Assembly: GCA_014584705.1 (NCBI GenBank)
Contig: JACTMJ010000002.1
Coordinates: 1 to 64,000, forward strand
From: Acidobacteriota bacterium
GTDB lineage: Bacteria; Acidobacteriota; Terriglobia; Bryobacterales; Bryobacteraceae
Length of the DNA stretch: 64,000 bases
Direction: 5' to 3'
Numbering within the stretch: position 1 is the stretch's first letter; every line of letters starts with the position of its first letter. Shown piece after piece: positions 15,398 through 24,706 of this stretch. A program made the translations under genes and the position numbers. Under the pieces are notes generated by a model, which made no database searches, was not told the origin of the DNA, and worked only from the letters and a program-made list of their open reading frames with translations.

Positions 15398-18321
15398 AAC
15401 TCGAGCCGCAATGCCACCTGACCCTGACGGGAATCGAAGGCGCTCGTCGCCCGTCCAAAGGTGGGCGAACTGAGGATGGCATCCGGCACGCTGTAGTTGG
15501 CGCGGTTGAGCACATTGAAGCTTTCCAGCCGCAGTTCCGCGCGGAGCCGTTCGGTGATCGCGAAGCGTTTCTGCAGGGAAGCATTCCATTGCAGGTAGTT
15601 CCCGGAGCGCTCCGTATTGCGGCCGATGGTGCCGTACTGCCCCGCGGCCGGAGTGAGTTGTGCGCGCGCTACGCCCGGCGCCAGTTGGAACGGATTGCGC
15701 CCGTCGCCGCCACGGAGGAGCGTGCCCTCGATATCCAGGATGCGGTTCGTGTTCACGCCCAACGGCGTATCCGTGCCGGAGTAAAGCGTCACGGGCATAC
15801 CGCTTCGCGCATAGAGCACTCCGGCCAGTTGCCAGCCGCCGAGCCAGCGACGGCCTTCGAATACGGGCAGATCCCAGAGATAGCTGACATTCGCGATCTG
15901 ACGGATATCGGTATCGGCGGGCCCCCGGTTCAGGCTCCAATCGTTCGGGTTAAGCGGAAGCATGTTGGCTGGCAATTGCAGATTGCTGTTGGGGATGTCG
16001 CTGACCTGATCGATCGATTTCGCCCAGGTGTAGCTGCCCGTCAACATCAGCCTTCTGCCCCGCCAGGTGAGCGAACTGGCCAGGCCGTGATAGTTCGAGT
16101 TGGCCGCGGTTTCGAGCCGGGTGATGACGCCCACCGTCGGGTCCGGCCGCAGCGCCTGCTTGAGGCCATCGCCACCGTTGGGCTGCGATGCGCGCGCGAG
16201 GCGCGAGGCAACCGTCCCCACGTAGCCAACACTAGCCTGGAACGAGGTCCCCAGCGACTGCTCCACGGTGACCTGGAAGTGCTGCGCATACGGCTGGCGC
16301 AGGTTCCGGTCCGGGATCACCAGGCCGCTTGGGATCTGGGTTGTCGCACCCGCGAGCAGGTCGGGGAAGGTGGGCGCGTTGTTCGCCACGCTCTCCACCA
16401 ACGGGGGATTGTAGCGGGTCAAGCCCACGAAATCCCATTCGAGCACGTTGTAGTAAAGGCCCCAGGCGGCGCGCAGAACAGTGCTCCCGTCCTCTCGCAC
16501 TCTCCAGGCGAGGCCCGTGCGCGGAGCCCAGTTATTCCGGTCAGGCTGAAAGCGGAAACGGTCCGGGATGAGGCCGTTCACCTCCGAGGGTACGCTGTTC
16601 GCCTCATAGCGCAGTCCCAGATTGAACGTGAGCCGGCGTGTGACCTGCCAATCGTCCTGCACGTAGGCGTTGATCTCGTTGCCGCGCAATCCGATATAGG
16701 GGTTCCCGATGTTCCGGCTGTAGGCGGCGGCGCGCCCGGCCAGGAACTGGGCGATGTTGTTGAAGCGCAACTGGCCCATAAAGAGCGTGTTAAACGTGCC
16801 GTTGTTGAACTGGATTCGCCGCGCGGCTACGCCCATCTTCCAGGTGTGCGCGCCCCGCTGGAGGGTGAGGTCGTCGGTCCACTGGAAATTGTTCTGCGCC
16901 GTGATCCGGCCCAGATAGCGGGGGTAGCCCGCCGAACTGAGTCCATTGACGATCAGGAAACCGATCTCGCCGTTCACGGCCGGATCCCCCAGAAAGGGGC
17001 TGGAACCGAAGGTGTCGTTGACGGCAAAGCGCGTGAAGTTGAAGCGGGCTTCGTTCACCGCCGTCGCATTGGGCGTGAAGACGTGGTGCAGGGAATGCGC
17101 CTGCGGCCCGCTGATCGAATTGGCGCGCGCCCTGGATGCAAGGAAACCTTTGTCATCGGTGGATCGCAGGTAGCTGGAGCGCGTGAAGAAGCGGTGCCGC
17201 TCTCCCGGAGCATAGTCGGCGCGAACGAGAAAGGTATGGGTGTCGCTCACCTGGTTCAGGCTGGCGCGGAACAAATTGGTACCGGGCAGATTCGGACGAG
17301 GATAGAGAGCGACCAGGGGTTGCACAGCCTCCACCGCCTGCTGGCGCTGCGCGTCGCTCAGCGTCATCACGCTCAGGGGAGAGGCCGTCCGCCGGATCAC
17401 GGCTTCATAGTTGCCGAAGACGAAGAGCTTGTTGTGAATCAGGGGGCCACCCAGCCGGAAGCCGGGCTGGTTAAAGCGAACGGGCGGCTTCGTGGCATCG
17501 AACGTGTTCCGCGCGGAAAGCGCGTCGTGCTGCAGGTAGTGGTAGACGGCTCCGTGCCAGACGTTGCCTCCGCTGCGAGTAACCACGTTCATAACGGACC
17601 CGTTCTGCCGCCCATACTCCGCTTTGAAGTTATGCGTAATCACCTGCAGGGACTCAATCGATTCCGAAGGAATCATCTGCTCGCTCGGACCGCGACCGGG
17701 GAACAACCCGCCCTGGATCTCATTGAAGTCGTTCGAGTCAATCAGATAGTTGTTGTTGCGGGTGCGGGCACCGGCCACCGCGAACGGGCGATGCGGCTGC
17801 GTTGTCGGGTTCACGGTCGCGGTCAGGAACGCCTGGTTTCTGAAGTTTCGGCCTTCCACGCCGAGGCTCATCGGCAGATCCTGCATCTGGCGCTGGCTGT
17901 AACCGGTGCTCAACTGAGTGCCTTCATCACTGCCAACAGCGGCGACGACTTCAATCGATTCAGTAGCGCCCCGCACCGTGAGCAGCGCGGCATCAATACG
18001 CCGCGCCTCCCCAGGACCAAGCCGGATTCCGGACTTACGCACATCGCCGAACGACGGCGCGCTCACCGTAAGGCCGTAATCCCCGGGAGGCACCCGAAGA
18101 AAGCGATATACCCCCTCGCTGCTCGTGTGCGTCACGAACACTTCGCCCGAGGACGCGTTTTCGAGGGAAACTTTGGCCGCCGAGACGAGCGCCCCGCTGG
18201 GATCGGTCACAATGCCCTGCAAACCGGCGGAAACGCTTTGCGCACTCGCGGCCGGGCCGGAAAAGAAAGACATGGCAGCAAGAACCAGGAACAGAAGGAA
18301 ATGAAGGACAACACGAATCAT
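15394..18321 (-). CDS. Oar-like TonB-dependent receptor with N-terminal carboxypeptidase-regulatory domain
   Basis: About 975 residues from the preferred ATG at 18321 (MIRVVLHFLLFLVLAAMSFF, a signal peptide); a longer frame to 18375 would add 18 unlikely residues. Residues about 28-110 are a carboxypeptidase-regulatory domain (GLQGIVTDPSGALVSAAKVS). A plug follows (about 130-250; NNNYLIDSNDFNEIQGGLFP) and then an outer-membrane barrel. It ends with YSVPDAILSSPTFGRATSAF and a terminal aromatic F. Proteins of this Oar/SusC-like type are expanded in acidobacteria and import or bind large substrates. The ligand is unknown. Convergent with tsaE. Confidence 0.88.
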   Translation of the reverse strand: MIRVVLHFLLFLVLAAMSFFSGPAASAQSVSAGLQGIVTDPSGALVSAAKVSLENASSGEVFVTHTSSEGVYRFLRVPPGDYGLTVSAPSFGDVRKSGIRLGPGEARRIDAALLTVRGATESIEVVAAVGSDEGTQLSTGYSQRQMQDLPMSLGVEGRNFRNQAFLTATVNPTTQPHRPFAVAGARTRNNNYLIDSNDFNEIQGGLFPGRGPSEQMIPSESIESLQVITHNFKAEYGRQNGSVMNVVTRSGGNVWHGAVYHYLQHDALSARNTFDATKPPVRFNQPGFRLGGPLIHNKLFVFGNYEAVIRRTASPLSVMTLSDAQRQQAVEAVQPLVALYPRPNLPGTNLFRASLNQVSDTHTFLVRADYAPGERHRFFTRSSYLRSTDDKGFLASRARANSISGPQAHSLHHVFTPNATAVNEARFNFTRFAVNDTFGSSPFLGDPAVNGEIGFLIVNGLSSAGYPRYLGRITAQNNFQWTDDLTLQRGAHTWKMGVAARRIQFNNGTFNTLFMGQLRFNNIAQFLAGRAAAYSRNIGNPYIGLRGNEINAYVQDDWQVTRRLTFNLGLRYEANSVPSEVNGLIPDRFRFQPDRNNWAPRTGLAWRVREDGSTVLRAAWGLYYNVLEWDFVGLTRYNPPLVESVANNAPTFPDLLAGATTQIPSGLVIPDRNLRQPYAQHFQVTVEQSLGTSFQASVGYVGTVASRLARASQPNGGDGLKQALRPDPTVGVITRLETAANSNYHGLASSLTWRGRRLMLTGSYTWAKSIDQVSDIPNSNLQLPANMLPLNPNDWSLNRGPADTDIRQIANVSYLWDLPVFEGRRWLGGWQLAGVLYARSGMPVTLYSGTDTPLGVNTNRILDIEGTLLRGGDGRNPFQLAPGVARAQLTPAAGQYGTIGRNTERSGNYLQWNASLQKRFAITERLRAELRLESFNVLNRANYSVPDAILSSPTFGRATSAFDSRQGQVALRLEF

Positions 18322-18427
18322 GATGGGAAGACAACACCTGAGAGAATCGGATACTTCCAGCATCCCACGAAGCATCCGCGTTCCGGGTCCTGGGTGCAGC
18401 GCACGCCTTCGAAGAGCGCACGCGCTC

Positions 18428-18455
18428 CTGAACCCGCGGGTAGCAATGTTACACT
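18428..18455 (+). promoter_or_regulatory. Candidate promoter of the tRNA-Sec gene
   Basis: TACACT at 18450-18455 sits 6 bp before the first tRNA base, as expected for a -10 element. A weak -35 (CTGAAC, 18428-18433) lies 16 bp upstream. The spacing is right but the -35 match is poor. Confidence 0.35.
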
Positions 18456-18461
18456 CCGAAC

Positions 18462-18558
18462 GGAAGCCAATTCCGGCCGGTGTCGGGCGCGGGCTTCAAA
18501 CCCGTTGTGCGCTGCGTCTCGTAGTGCAGGTGAGTTCGACCCTCACTGGCTTCCGCCA
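18462..18558 (+). tRNA. selC: tRNA-Sec (anticodon UCA)
   Basis: A 97-nt tRNA with CCA encoded (18556-18558) and G as discriminator. The acceptor stem has 8 bp (GGAAGCCA 18462-18469 with TGGCTTCC 18547-18554) and the T arm is GTGAG-TTCGACC-CTCAC (5 bp). This is the 8+5 arrangement of bacterial tRNA-Sec. The anticodon arm is CGGG-CTTCAAA-CCCG with anticodon TCA. The long variable arm folds as GCGCTGCG-TCT-CGTAGTGC (8 pairs including two G-U). It supplies selenocysteine at UGA codons together with SelA, SelB and SelD, none of which are in this window. No selenoprotein was recognised here (MsrB has Cys). Confidence 0.93.
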
Positions 18559-18715
18559 ACCGTTCCCCGCCCATCCCTTTCGGGCCAGCCTCGCTGCCTG
18601 AGCGACGCCGCCGCCCGCACGCGCGAAAACTGAGCCGCACGCCGCAACTTCGCGGTTTGTTTCGGGTTCAGGAGTGCATGGTCCCAAGAGGGGCGAATGC
18701 AAGGAGGAGACAACG

Positions 18716-19180
18716 ATGACATTCCGACTGATGCTGATGAGTGCGCTCACGGCCGGGTGCCTGCTTACCGTGTCCGCCGCCGCACAATCGACGACGACCG
18801 TTACGAAAGAGGGTAAGAACGGAGGCACGTACGAAAAAGTAACCACTCGTGACGGGAACGGCACGGTCACCACGGAGAAGACGGCGACCAGCGCCTCCGG
18901 CAAGACCGCCACTAGCACCCGGGTTCGCGACAAGAATTACTCCGACGGCGAGCGCGGACACACCTATACACGGACCGGCCCCAACGGCAGGACTCGCACC
19001 GAATCCGAGACCTTTATTAAGAATGACGACGGCACGCGGACGCGCGAACGCTCCGCTACCGGCAGCGCGGGCAAGACTCGCAGTTCCACGCTCACAGTGG
19101 GGAATGGGCAAGCCACAAAGACGGTGGTCCACCGCAACGGGACGTCGACCACCCGAACCAGAACTCGCCGGAATCGCTAG
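18716..19180 (+). CDS. Secreted Thr/Arg/Gly-rich repetitive protein of unknown function
   Basis: 154 residues from ATG 18716, chosen because AAGGAGG (18701-18707) precedes it by 8 nt. A signal peptide (MTFRLMLMSALTAGCLLTVS) ends near AAAQS; the Cys at 15 is within the hydrophobic core, so a lipoprotein is unlikely. The mature part is made of imprecise ~20-residue units alternating Thr/Ser with Arg/Lys/Asp (EKVTTRDGNGTVTTEKTATS, GHTYTRTGPNGRTRTESETF). This suggests an extended beta-solenoid or intrinsically disordered basic protein. No family recognised. The C-terminus is strongly basic (TRTRTRRNR). Its gene follows tRNA-Sec by about 160 bp. Confidence 0.7.
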   Translation: MTFRLMLMSALTAGCLLTVSAAAQSTTTVTKEGKNGGTYEKVTTRDGNGTVTTEKTATSASGKTATSTRVRDKNYSDGERGHTYTRTGPNGRTRTESETFIKNDDGTRTRERSATGSAGKTRSSTLTVGNGQATKTVVHRNGTSTTRTRTRRNR

Positions 19181-19345
19181 AATTCACCAGCTATCGGGGA
19201 TGCGGCCGGCTGCAATGGCCGGCTGCATCGACAGACCCCACCCAAGGATCCTCTTGCCTCCAGCAGGGGGCGTCGCCCTCAATAGAACTGAGTTCCGCAT
19301 TGACCCGCTTCCCTGCCCAAGCGTGTGCTTGCATCTCGCCTTTGT

Positions 19346-19362
19346 CTGAATCGCCGATTCAG
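19346..19362. repeat. Perfect 8-bp inverted repeat upstream of the S55 peptidase gene
   Basis: CTGAATCG (19346-19353) and CGATTCAG (19355-19362) flank a single base. It lies just upstream of the candidate promoter at 19377-19406, a plausible dimeric regulator site or a weak terminator of the preceding gene (no T-run follows). Confidence 0.35.
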
Positions 19363-19376
19363 GATCGCACCCCGGT

Positions 19377-19406
19377 TTGTAACGCGGTTGCGTCCTCGCA
19401 CATAAT
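19377..19406 (+). promoter_or_regulatory. Candidate sigma-70 promoter of the S55 peptidase gene
   Basis: TTGTAA (19377-19382) and CATAAT (19401-19406) are separated by 18 bp. Initiation would fall near 19413, leaving a ~60-nt leader before ATG 19474. The same TTGTAA-N18 arrangement occurs at 48716-48745. Confidence 0.4.
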
Positions 19407-19473
19407 CTAGGTAAACGGCGGGCATCGCCCGCGAAGCGATTTCCTGTGTCCAATGCAAGTTTCGGGAGCTGAT

Positions 19474-21405
19474 ATGCGTCCAGTGCTCCGCGTGTTTTTA
19501 CCGGCGTTGCTTGCGGCGCTCATCCTGCCGGCTCAAACCAGCCCTACGCCACCGAACGCCTCCGCGTCACCAAGTCTCCAGAGGGCGGCCTCGGGCATTG
19601 CCAGAGAGGCGCGGCCGATGGAAGCCCCGCGCGCGGGGGCGGTGGAGACCTTTCCCCTCAGCCAGTTGAAGCCGGGAATGCAGGCCACGGCATGGACCGT
19701 GTTTCTGGGGAACGATGCCGAACCGGTGCCAATCGAGATTATTGGTTTGTGGAAGAACGCCTGGGGGCCGCGGCAGGACATCATCCTCGGCAAGATGGGC
19801 GGAAAAGCGGCGGAAACGAACGTCGCGGGCGGAATGAGCGGGAGCCCCGTTTACATCGATGGCAAGCTGGTGGGCGCGGTCTCTCTGCGGCTGAGCGTTT
19901 TCTCGCCGGATGCCATTTGCGGTATCACTCCCATCGAACAGATGCTGGAGATCAACGAGTTCGACGATACCCTCCCTCCCGGTGCGAAAGTTCCCGAGAA
20001 GGCCGTGAATACGGCCAGCGTAAAGCTTCCCGATGGGCTTGCTCGGCAGGTGATGGCGGCGGGATCACAACTGAGTTCGCCTCTGGCGGGCGCGCAATTG
20101 ACGCCCATCGAGACGCCTCTCGCCTTTAGCGGCTTTACGGACGATACGCTCGACACCTTTGGCCCGATGCTTCGCCAGATGGGGCTGCAGCCCGTGCGCG
20201 GCGGTGCGGGCGCGGCCATGAATACCGCGAAGCCAGCCGCCGGCTGGGAAGATTCGCTGCGCCCCGGCGCACCGGTGGCGGGCGTGCTGGTATCGGGCGA
20301 TATGTCGATTACCGGCCTGGGCACAGTGACCTATAACGACGGCAAGCGGGTGCTGGCCTTCGGCCACCCTTTCTTCAATCTGGGGCCGGTGAGTATGCCC
20401 ATGGCCAAGGGTGAAGTGCTGATGGTGCTTTCAAGCAAGTTTCAGCCCAATAAGATCGCCAATGCCACGGAAGTAGTCGGGGCGCTGCGCCAGGACCGCC
20501 ACAGCGGAATTATGGGCGTGCTGGGCGAAAGCGCCGAGATGGTTCCGGTGGCGGTGAAGGTGCGCAGCTTCGATGAAAAGAACCAACTCCGCAAGGAGAA
20601 GGATCTCGGCTTTCAGGTGTTTGTCCACCAGAAGTGGACACCGGTGCTCATGATGATGACCCTGTTCAATTCCATCAATGGGCTGAACGACTTCATGGAC
20701 GATGCCACTTACCGCTTCCAGGGGTCAATCGAGTTTGAGAACAACCAGAAGATCGAGCTTTCCACGATTCGGCCGCAGGAGGACCTGCCCATGCCGGCGC
20801 ACCTGATGCTGGCCGGATGGTGGGCGGACAAGTTCAACCAGCTCTTCCAGAATTCCGTGAACGCGCCCCGCGTGCGCAGCGTGGATATGACGGTGGATCT
20901 GCTTCCGGAGCGCCGCATCGCCGCCATTGAGAATGCCTGGATGGACAAGAGTGAAGTGCAGCCCGGGGACACCGTGAATGTGAAGGTCTTTCTGCGGCCC
21001 TACCGGGGGAAGCGCCTGGAGCGGAGCTTTGCCGTGAAGATCCCCGCCCAGATTCCGGCCGGGGAACACCGCCTGTTGCTCTCCGACGCGGATACGCTCA
21101 ATCGCCAGCAGACACTGGTGCGCAATGCGAACAAGCACCTCGATTTGAACCGTACGGTGTCTCTACTTAACCAGGAACGCAGCAACAATAAGCTGTATGT
21201 GTCTCTTGTGCAATCCTCGCCCTCAATTTACAAGGAAGACAAGGTGATGCCGAGATTGCCGGCGTCCGTACTGAACGCCATCAACCCGACGAAGGACGCG
21301 GGAAGAAGTACGGTGAACCTTAGCCAGACCATCGAACAAATGGCGGCCATTCCCTTCGACTACATGATTGACGGAAGCCTGGCTCTGCGGCTGCAGGTAG
21401 ACTGA
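19474..21405 (+). CDS. Secreted SpoIVB-type (S55 family) serine peptidase-like protein
   Basis: About 643 residues from ATG 19474, which has GGGAG 7 nt upstream; the in-frame ATG 19453 lacks one. A signal peptide (MRPVLRVFLPALLAALILPA) is followed by the S55 domain (about 40-320). The family's serine motif is GGMSGSPVYIDGKLVGAVS near 119-137, with GITPIEQMLEIN following, and LAFGHPFFNLGPVSM lies near 295. SpoIVB proteases cleave SpoIVFA in Bacillus sporulation. In non-spore-formers the family is uncharacterised and probably acts in envelope signalling. The C-terminal half (about 400-640) is an all-beta region of unknown role. Confidence 0.85.
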   Translation: MRPVLRVFLPALLAALILPAQTSPTPPNASASPSLQRAASGIAREARPMEAPRAGAVETFPLSQLKPGMQATAWTVFLGNDAEPVPIEIIGLWKNAWGPRQDIILGKMGGKAAETNVAGGMSGSPVYIDGKLVGAVSLRLSVFSPDAICGITPIEQMLEINEFDDTLPPGAKVPEKAVNTASVKLPDGLARQVMAAGSQLSSPLAGAQLTPIETPLAFSGFTDDTLDTFGPMLRQMGLQPVRGGAGAAMNTAKPAAGWEDSLRPGAPVAGVLVSGDMSITGLGTVTYNDGKRVLAFGHPFFNLGPVSMPMAKGEVLMVLSSKFQPNKIANATEVVGALRQDRHSGIMGVLGESAEMVPVAVKVRSFDEKNQLRKEKDLGFQVFVHQKWTPVLMMMTLFNSINGLNDFMDDATYRFQGSIEFENNQKIELSTIRPQEDLPMPAHLMLAGWWADKFNQLFQNSVNAPRVRSVDMTVDLLPERRIAAIENAWMDKSEVQPGDTVNVKVFLRPYRGKRLERSFAVKIPAQIPAGEHRLLLSDADTLNRQQTLVRNANKHLDLNRTVSLLNQERSNNKLYVSLVQSSPSIYKEDKVMPRLPASVLNAINPTKDAGRSTVNLSQTIEQMAAIPFDYMIDGSLALRLQVD

Positions 21406-21450
21406 CGGCGTCCGCCTGGAAATCTGATTGGAAACGGAAATTACGCAACC

Positions 21451-23658
21451 ATGATGCGCACACTGTTGGCCACTGCCCTGGCCGGGCTACTCCTCTCCCC
21501 CGCCCAGGGAGTGGAAACCGAAACCTGGCGGCAATCAAGCTACGAAGATTTCGCTCAAGGCAAGCGGGAGCGGATCGCGCTTCGCAGCGACGGCCTTCTG
21601 ACGCTCTCGCCCGAATTAAAGGAGCTGCTCGACACCTCCGCCGATGCCATCTGGGCACTGGCGGCGGATAGCAAGGGAAACGTATACACGGCTGCCCCCT
21701 CCGCGGAAAGCGAGAAGCTGAGGATTTTCCGGATTACTCCGGCGGGCAAGTCCGAACCCATCGCCGAGGTGGACGGGCTCGCCTGCTTCGCCCTCGCGGT
21801 GGACCGGCAGGACCGCGTCTACGCCGGAGTCTCCCCGGATGCGCGCATTTTTCGCATTGCGGGGGGCAAGGCGGAACTCTTCACGGAATTGCCCGCGGCG
21901 TATGTCTGGGCCATGGCCTTCGATTCCAAACAGAACCTGCTGGCCGCGACGGGCGACAAGGGCGTAATCTACCGGATGGACGCCGCGGGCAAACCCTCGG
22001 TGTACCTCGAAACGGAAGAAACGCACGTACGCTCCCTGCTCGTGGGTGCGGGGGATGAGGTTTACGCCGGCACGGCCCCCGGCGGTTTGGTGCTGCGCGT
22101 TTCGCCTGCCGGTGAACCGTTCGTGCTCTACCAGGCCGCGCGAGAAGAGATCACGAGCATCGCGCTCACCCGGAACCACGATCTGTATCTGGCAGCGGCG
22201 GGGGCAAAGCGAGGCACGAGGTTGAGGCCCGTGCAGACGCCGGCGCCAGCAGCTCCCACCACCCCACCGACGCCCGCGACCGCAACGACGAACACCGCCA
22301 CCACCCAACCACAGCAACCCCGCCCGATGCCCACCGCGGCGAGGCCAGCGGCCGCGGGTGGCAGCGACGTGATTCGCATTGGCAGGGACGGATTCCCCGA
22401 GACCGTGTGGGAGAGTGACCGCGACCTGGTTTACGCGCTCGCCGTGGATGCGAAAGACCGCGTTGTTCTGGGCACCGGTAATGAGGGAAATCTGGTGCGT
22501 CTGGAGGGCGACCGGCTCTACACGTCGCTGCTCGAAGCACACGCGGAACAGATCACCGCTCTGCTGCCGCTCCCCAACGGGGCCGTTGTCTTTTCCACCG
22601 CGAATACCGGCAAAGTCAATCAGACCGGGCCCGCACTCGCCCAAAGCGGGAGCTTTGAGAGTGATGTTTTCGATTCCGATTTCTTCGCGAATTGGGGCAG
22701 GGTGAACGTGGAGGGAAAGGGAGACGGAGACTCCCTATTGGTGCAGGTGCGGTCTGGAAACGTGAACCGGCCCCAGAAGAATTGGAGCGCGTGGTCTTCC
22801 GCCGCGCGCGTTGGCACGGAGAACCCGGTGAGCGTGCCCGCCGCCCGATACGTGCAGTGGCGCGCGGAACTGAAAAGCGCTCCGAGCGCTCCGGAATTGC
22901 AATCGGTTGAACTTGCCTATCGCGGCAAGAATTTTCCTCCACGCATCACGGCCACGGAAGCAACCCCGCCCAACTACACGTTCCCCCCTCGCCTGCTTGC
23001 GATCGCAGCCTCCGACAAACTCACGCTGCAACCGCTTACCGGCAAGGTCCGCAGCCGCTCGACACCCCTGCCGCTTAGCGGCGGAAGCGCCATTTCCATG
23101 AACTATTCCAAGGGCCACGTCGGCGTACGCTGGGCGGCGGAGGATGCGAACGGGGATGAGTTGACGTATGCGCTGGAGATCCGCCTGGTGGGGTCTTCGA
23201 GCTGGCTGCCCCTGACGAAAGACCTGGTGGAACCGCAGTATTCCTGGGATTCGAGCGCCTGGCCGGACGGCCGTTACGAGGTTCGGATTACAGCGAGCGA
23301 CCGGAAATCCAATGTACCGGGGGAGACGCTCGAAAGTACGGCGGTGACAGATCCATTTACCATCGACAACACGAAACCCCGGATTCAGGCGCTCACGGCA
23401 AAGCGGGTAAACAGCGAGGCGGAGATTGCGTGGACCGCGATCGACGAGCGCAGCCCCGTGCGAAAGGCTTACTATTCCGTCAATGGCCAGGAATGGATTC
23501 GAGTGGAGCCACTGAGCGGCCTTTCCGACGCCGCCTCGCTCCAGTATGCACTGCGTCTGCCGGAGGCCACTGCCGCGCCGGGATCCGTGGTGGCGGTGCG
23601 TGTCCTGGATGAGTTCGAAAACGAGGCTGTGGCAAGCATCGCCGTTCCAGCGCGCTAG
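21451..23658 (+). CDS. Secreted beta-propeller protein with C-terminal Ig-like region
   Basis: 735 residues with a signal peptide (MMRTLLATALAGLLLSPAQG). Residues about 60-390 form NHL/SMP-30-like propeller blades (IWALAADSKGNVYTAAPSAE, LALAVDRQDRVYAGVSPDAR-type repeats). The propeller is interrupted by a low-complexity Pro/Thr/Ala loop (about 258-310: PTTPPTPATATTNTATTQPQ). The C-terminal 350 residues look like fibronectin/Ig-like sandwiches (DGRYEVRITASDRKSNVPGE). No catalytic residues recognised. It lies 45 bp after the S55 gene and is probably co-transcribed. Confidence 0.78.
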   Translation: MMRTLLATALAGLLLSPAQGVETETWRQSSYEDFAQGKRERIALRSDGLLTLSPELKELLDTSADAIWALAADSKGNVYTAAPSAESEKLRIFRITPAGKSEPIAEVDGLACFALAVDRQDRVYAGVSPDARIFRIAGGKAELFTELPAAYVWAMAFDSKQNLLAATGDKGVIYRMDAAGKPSVYLETEETHVRSLLVGAGDEVYAGTAPGGLVLRVSPAGEPFVLYQAAREEITSIALTRNHDLYLAAAGAKRGTRLRPVQTPAPAAPTTPPTPATATTNTATTQPQQPRPMPTAARPAAAGGSDVIRIGRDGFPETVWESDRDLVYALAVDAKDRVVLGTGNEGNLVRLEGDRLYTSLLEAHAEQITALLPLPNGAVVFSTANTGKVNQTGPALAQSGSFESDVFDSDFFANWGRVNVEGKGDGDSLLVQVRSGNVNRPQKNWSAWSSAARVGTENPVSVPAARYVQWRAELKSAPSAPELQSVELAYRGKNFPPRITATEATPPNYTFPPRLLAIAASDKLTLQPLTGKVRSRSTPLPLSGGSAISMNYSKGHVGVRWAAEDANGDELTYALEIRLVGSSSWLPLTKDLVEPQYSWDSSAWPDGRYEVRITASDRKSNVPGETLESTAVTDPFTIDNTKPRIQALTAKRVNSEAEIAWTAIDERSPVRKAYYSVNGQEWIRVEPLSGLSDAASLQYALRLPEATAAPGSVVAVRVLDEFENEAVASIAVPAR

Positions 23659-23766
23659 GGCAGAACGGGAAGGCGAGGCCCGCCGAAACCCGCGGCACGC
23701 GTTCCGCAGCGTGCGCGGAAACCCGTTTCCGCTGTATTATCACGGAACGGGATTGTCTGAAACGCC

Positions 23767-24675
23767 ATGAATCGTAAACTCCAATTCGCTCCTTATGCGC
23801 GATGGCTGGGTACGCAACTGCTTCTCGTCGCACTCGCAATTTCGCTCGCTGTTGCCCAGAACCCGTTCACGCTCCAACAGGTGCTGGCGGCGCTGAAGAG
23901 CGGGAACCCGGCACAAAGCGACTTGGCACGCCAGGTTTCGGAATTGGGGATTTCTTTCGTTTTGGACCGTTCCGCCCGCGAACAATTGCTGAGCGCGGGG
24001 GCGAAACCGCCCTTGCTGGAAGCGATTGAGAAGTCGGACGAAGCCAAGCGCACTCCGGGCGGGCAATCCGGTCCGGCGGTTACGGTTTTCTCGGGAGAAG
24101 CTGTCACGGACGATGAAGGTCCGCTCACCCGGGAACGAATCCTGGCGGCGCTGCAAAGCAAGGCGGACCAGGCGCTGCTGGCGGGACTGGTATCGCAATA
24201 CGGGATTGCCTTTCCGTACACGCCGGAGCTTGGAAGAGAGTTTCAGAACGCTGGTGCGAACCCGGCACTGCTTGCGATGATTGCTACGGCCACGGTGGGG
24301 GCCTCGCCCATTCCCGAAGGGTTCGTTACGCTCCCGCTTGCAAAGGCCAGAGATTTCGACGGAGCGCAAGCGGCGGGTCGCCTGGACATTCGCCTCTATG
24401 TGGACGGAGCGGCGGAGGTGCGGATTCACGGCAATTCCGTCATCTACAAGTCCCTCCAGGGTCAGGAGTCGCGCAACGCAGGGTCGGAGACCACGGGCAT
24501 TCTGCCCGCGCGGGCACTAAAGAAACTCGAAATCACGAAGAAGGACGGCCGCGGGACCTTCGTGCTTATGCAGCAGCCGACGGCCGAAAACAACTTCCAG
24601 GCAATGCTCCGGATCTACGACCCGAAGGGCGGGGAGGACCGCTATCATCTCCGCATCCTTTGGGAAGCGGAATAG
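23767..24675 (+). CDS. Exported protein with two helical repeat modules, function unknown
   Basis: 302 residues with an N-terminal signal/anchor (about 12-31, LGTQLLLVALAISLAVAQ). Two similar modules follow: FTLQQVLAALKSGNPAQSDL with ARQVSELGISFVL near 34-68, and LTRERILAALQSKADQALLA with GLVSQYGIAFPYT near 118-152. Each repeats a helix pair followed by a GI-x-F motif. The C-terminal ~120 residues are beta-rich. No family recognised by name; similar modules occur in acidobacterial secreted proteins. The gene follows the propeller gene after about 110 bp. Confidence 0.72.
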   Translation: MNRKLQFAPYARWLGTQLLLVALAISLAVAQNPFTLQQVLAALKSGNPAQSDLARQVSELGISFVLDRSAREQLLSAGAKPPLLEAIEKSDEAKRTPGGQSGPAVTVFSGEAVTDDEGPLTRERILAALQSKADQALLAGLVSQYGIAFPYTPELGREFQNAGANPALLAMIATATVGASPIPEGFVTLPLAKARDFDGAQAAGRLDIRLYVDGAAEVRIHGNSVIYKSLQGQESRNAGSETTGILPARALKKLEITKKDGRGTFVLMQQPTAENNFQAMLRIYDPKGGEDRYHLRILWEAE

Positions 24676-24706
24676 CGGAGGGGACGCCGCGATCCGCCCG
24701 GATTCG

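Noticed and set aside
15589..18633. 1014-residue plus-strand open frame opposite the Oar-like receptor
   Set aside because: Antisense shadow of a high-GC gene. Its translation is Arg/His/Gly-rich without domains, and the minus strand has the signal peptide and receptor motifs.
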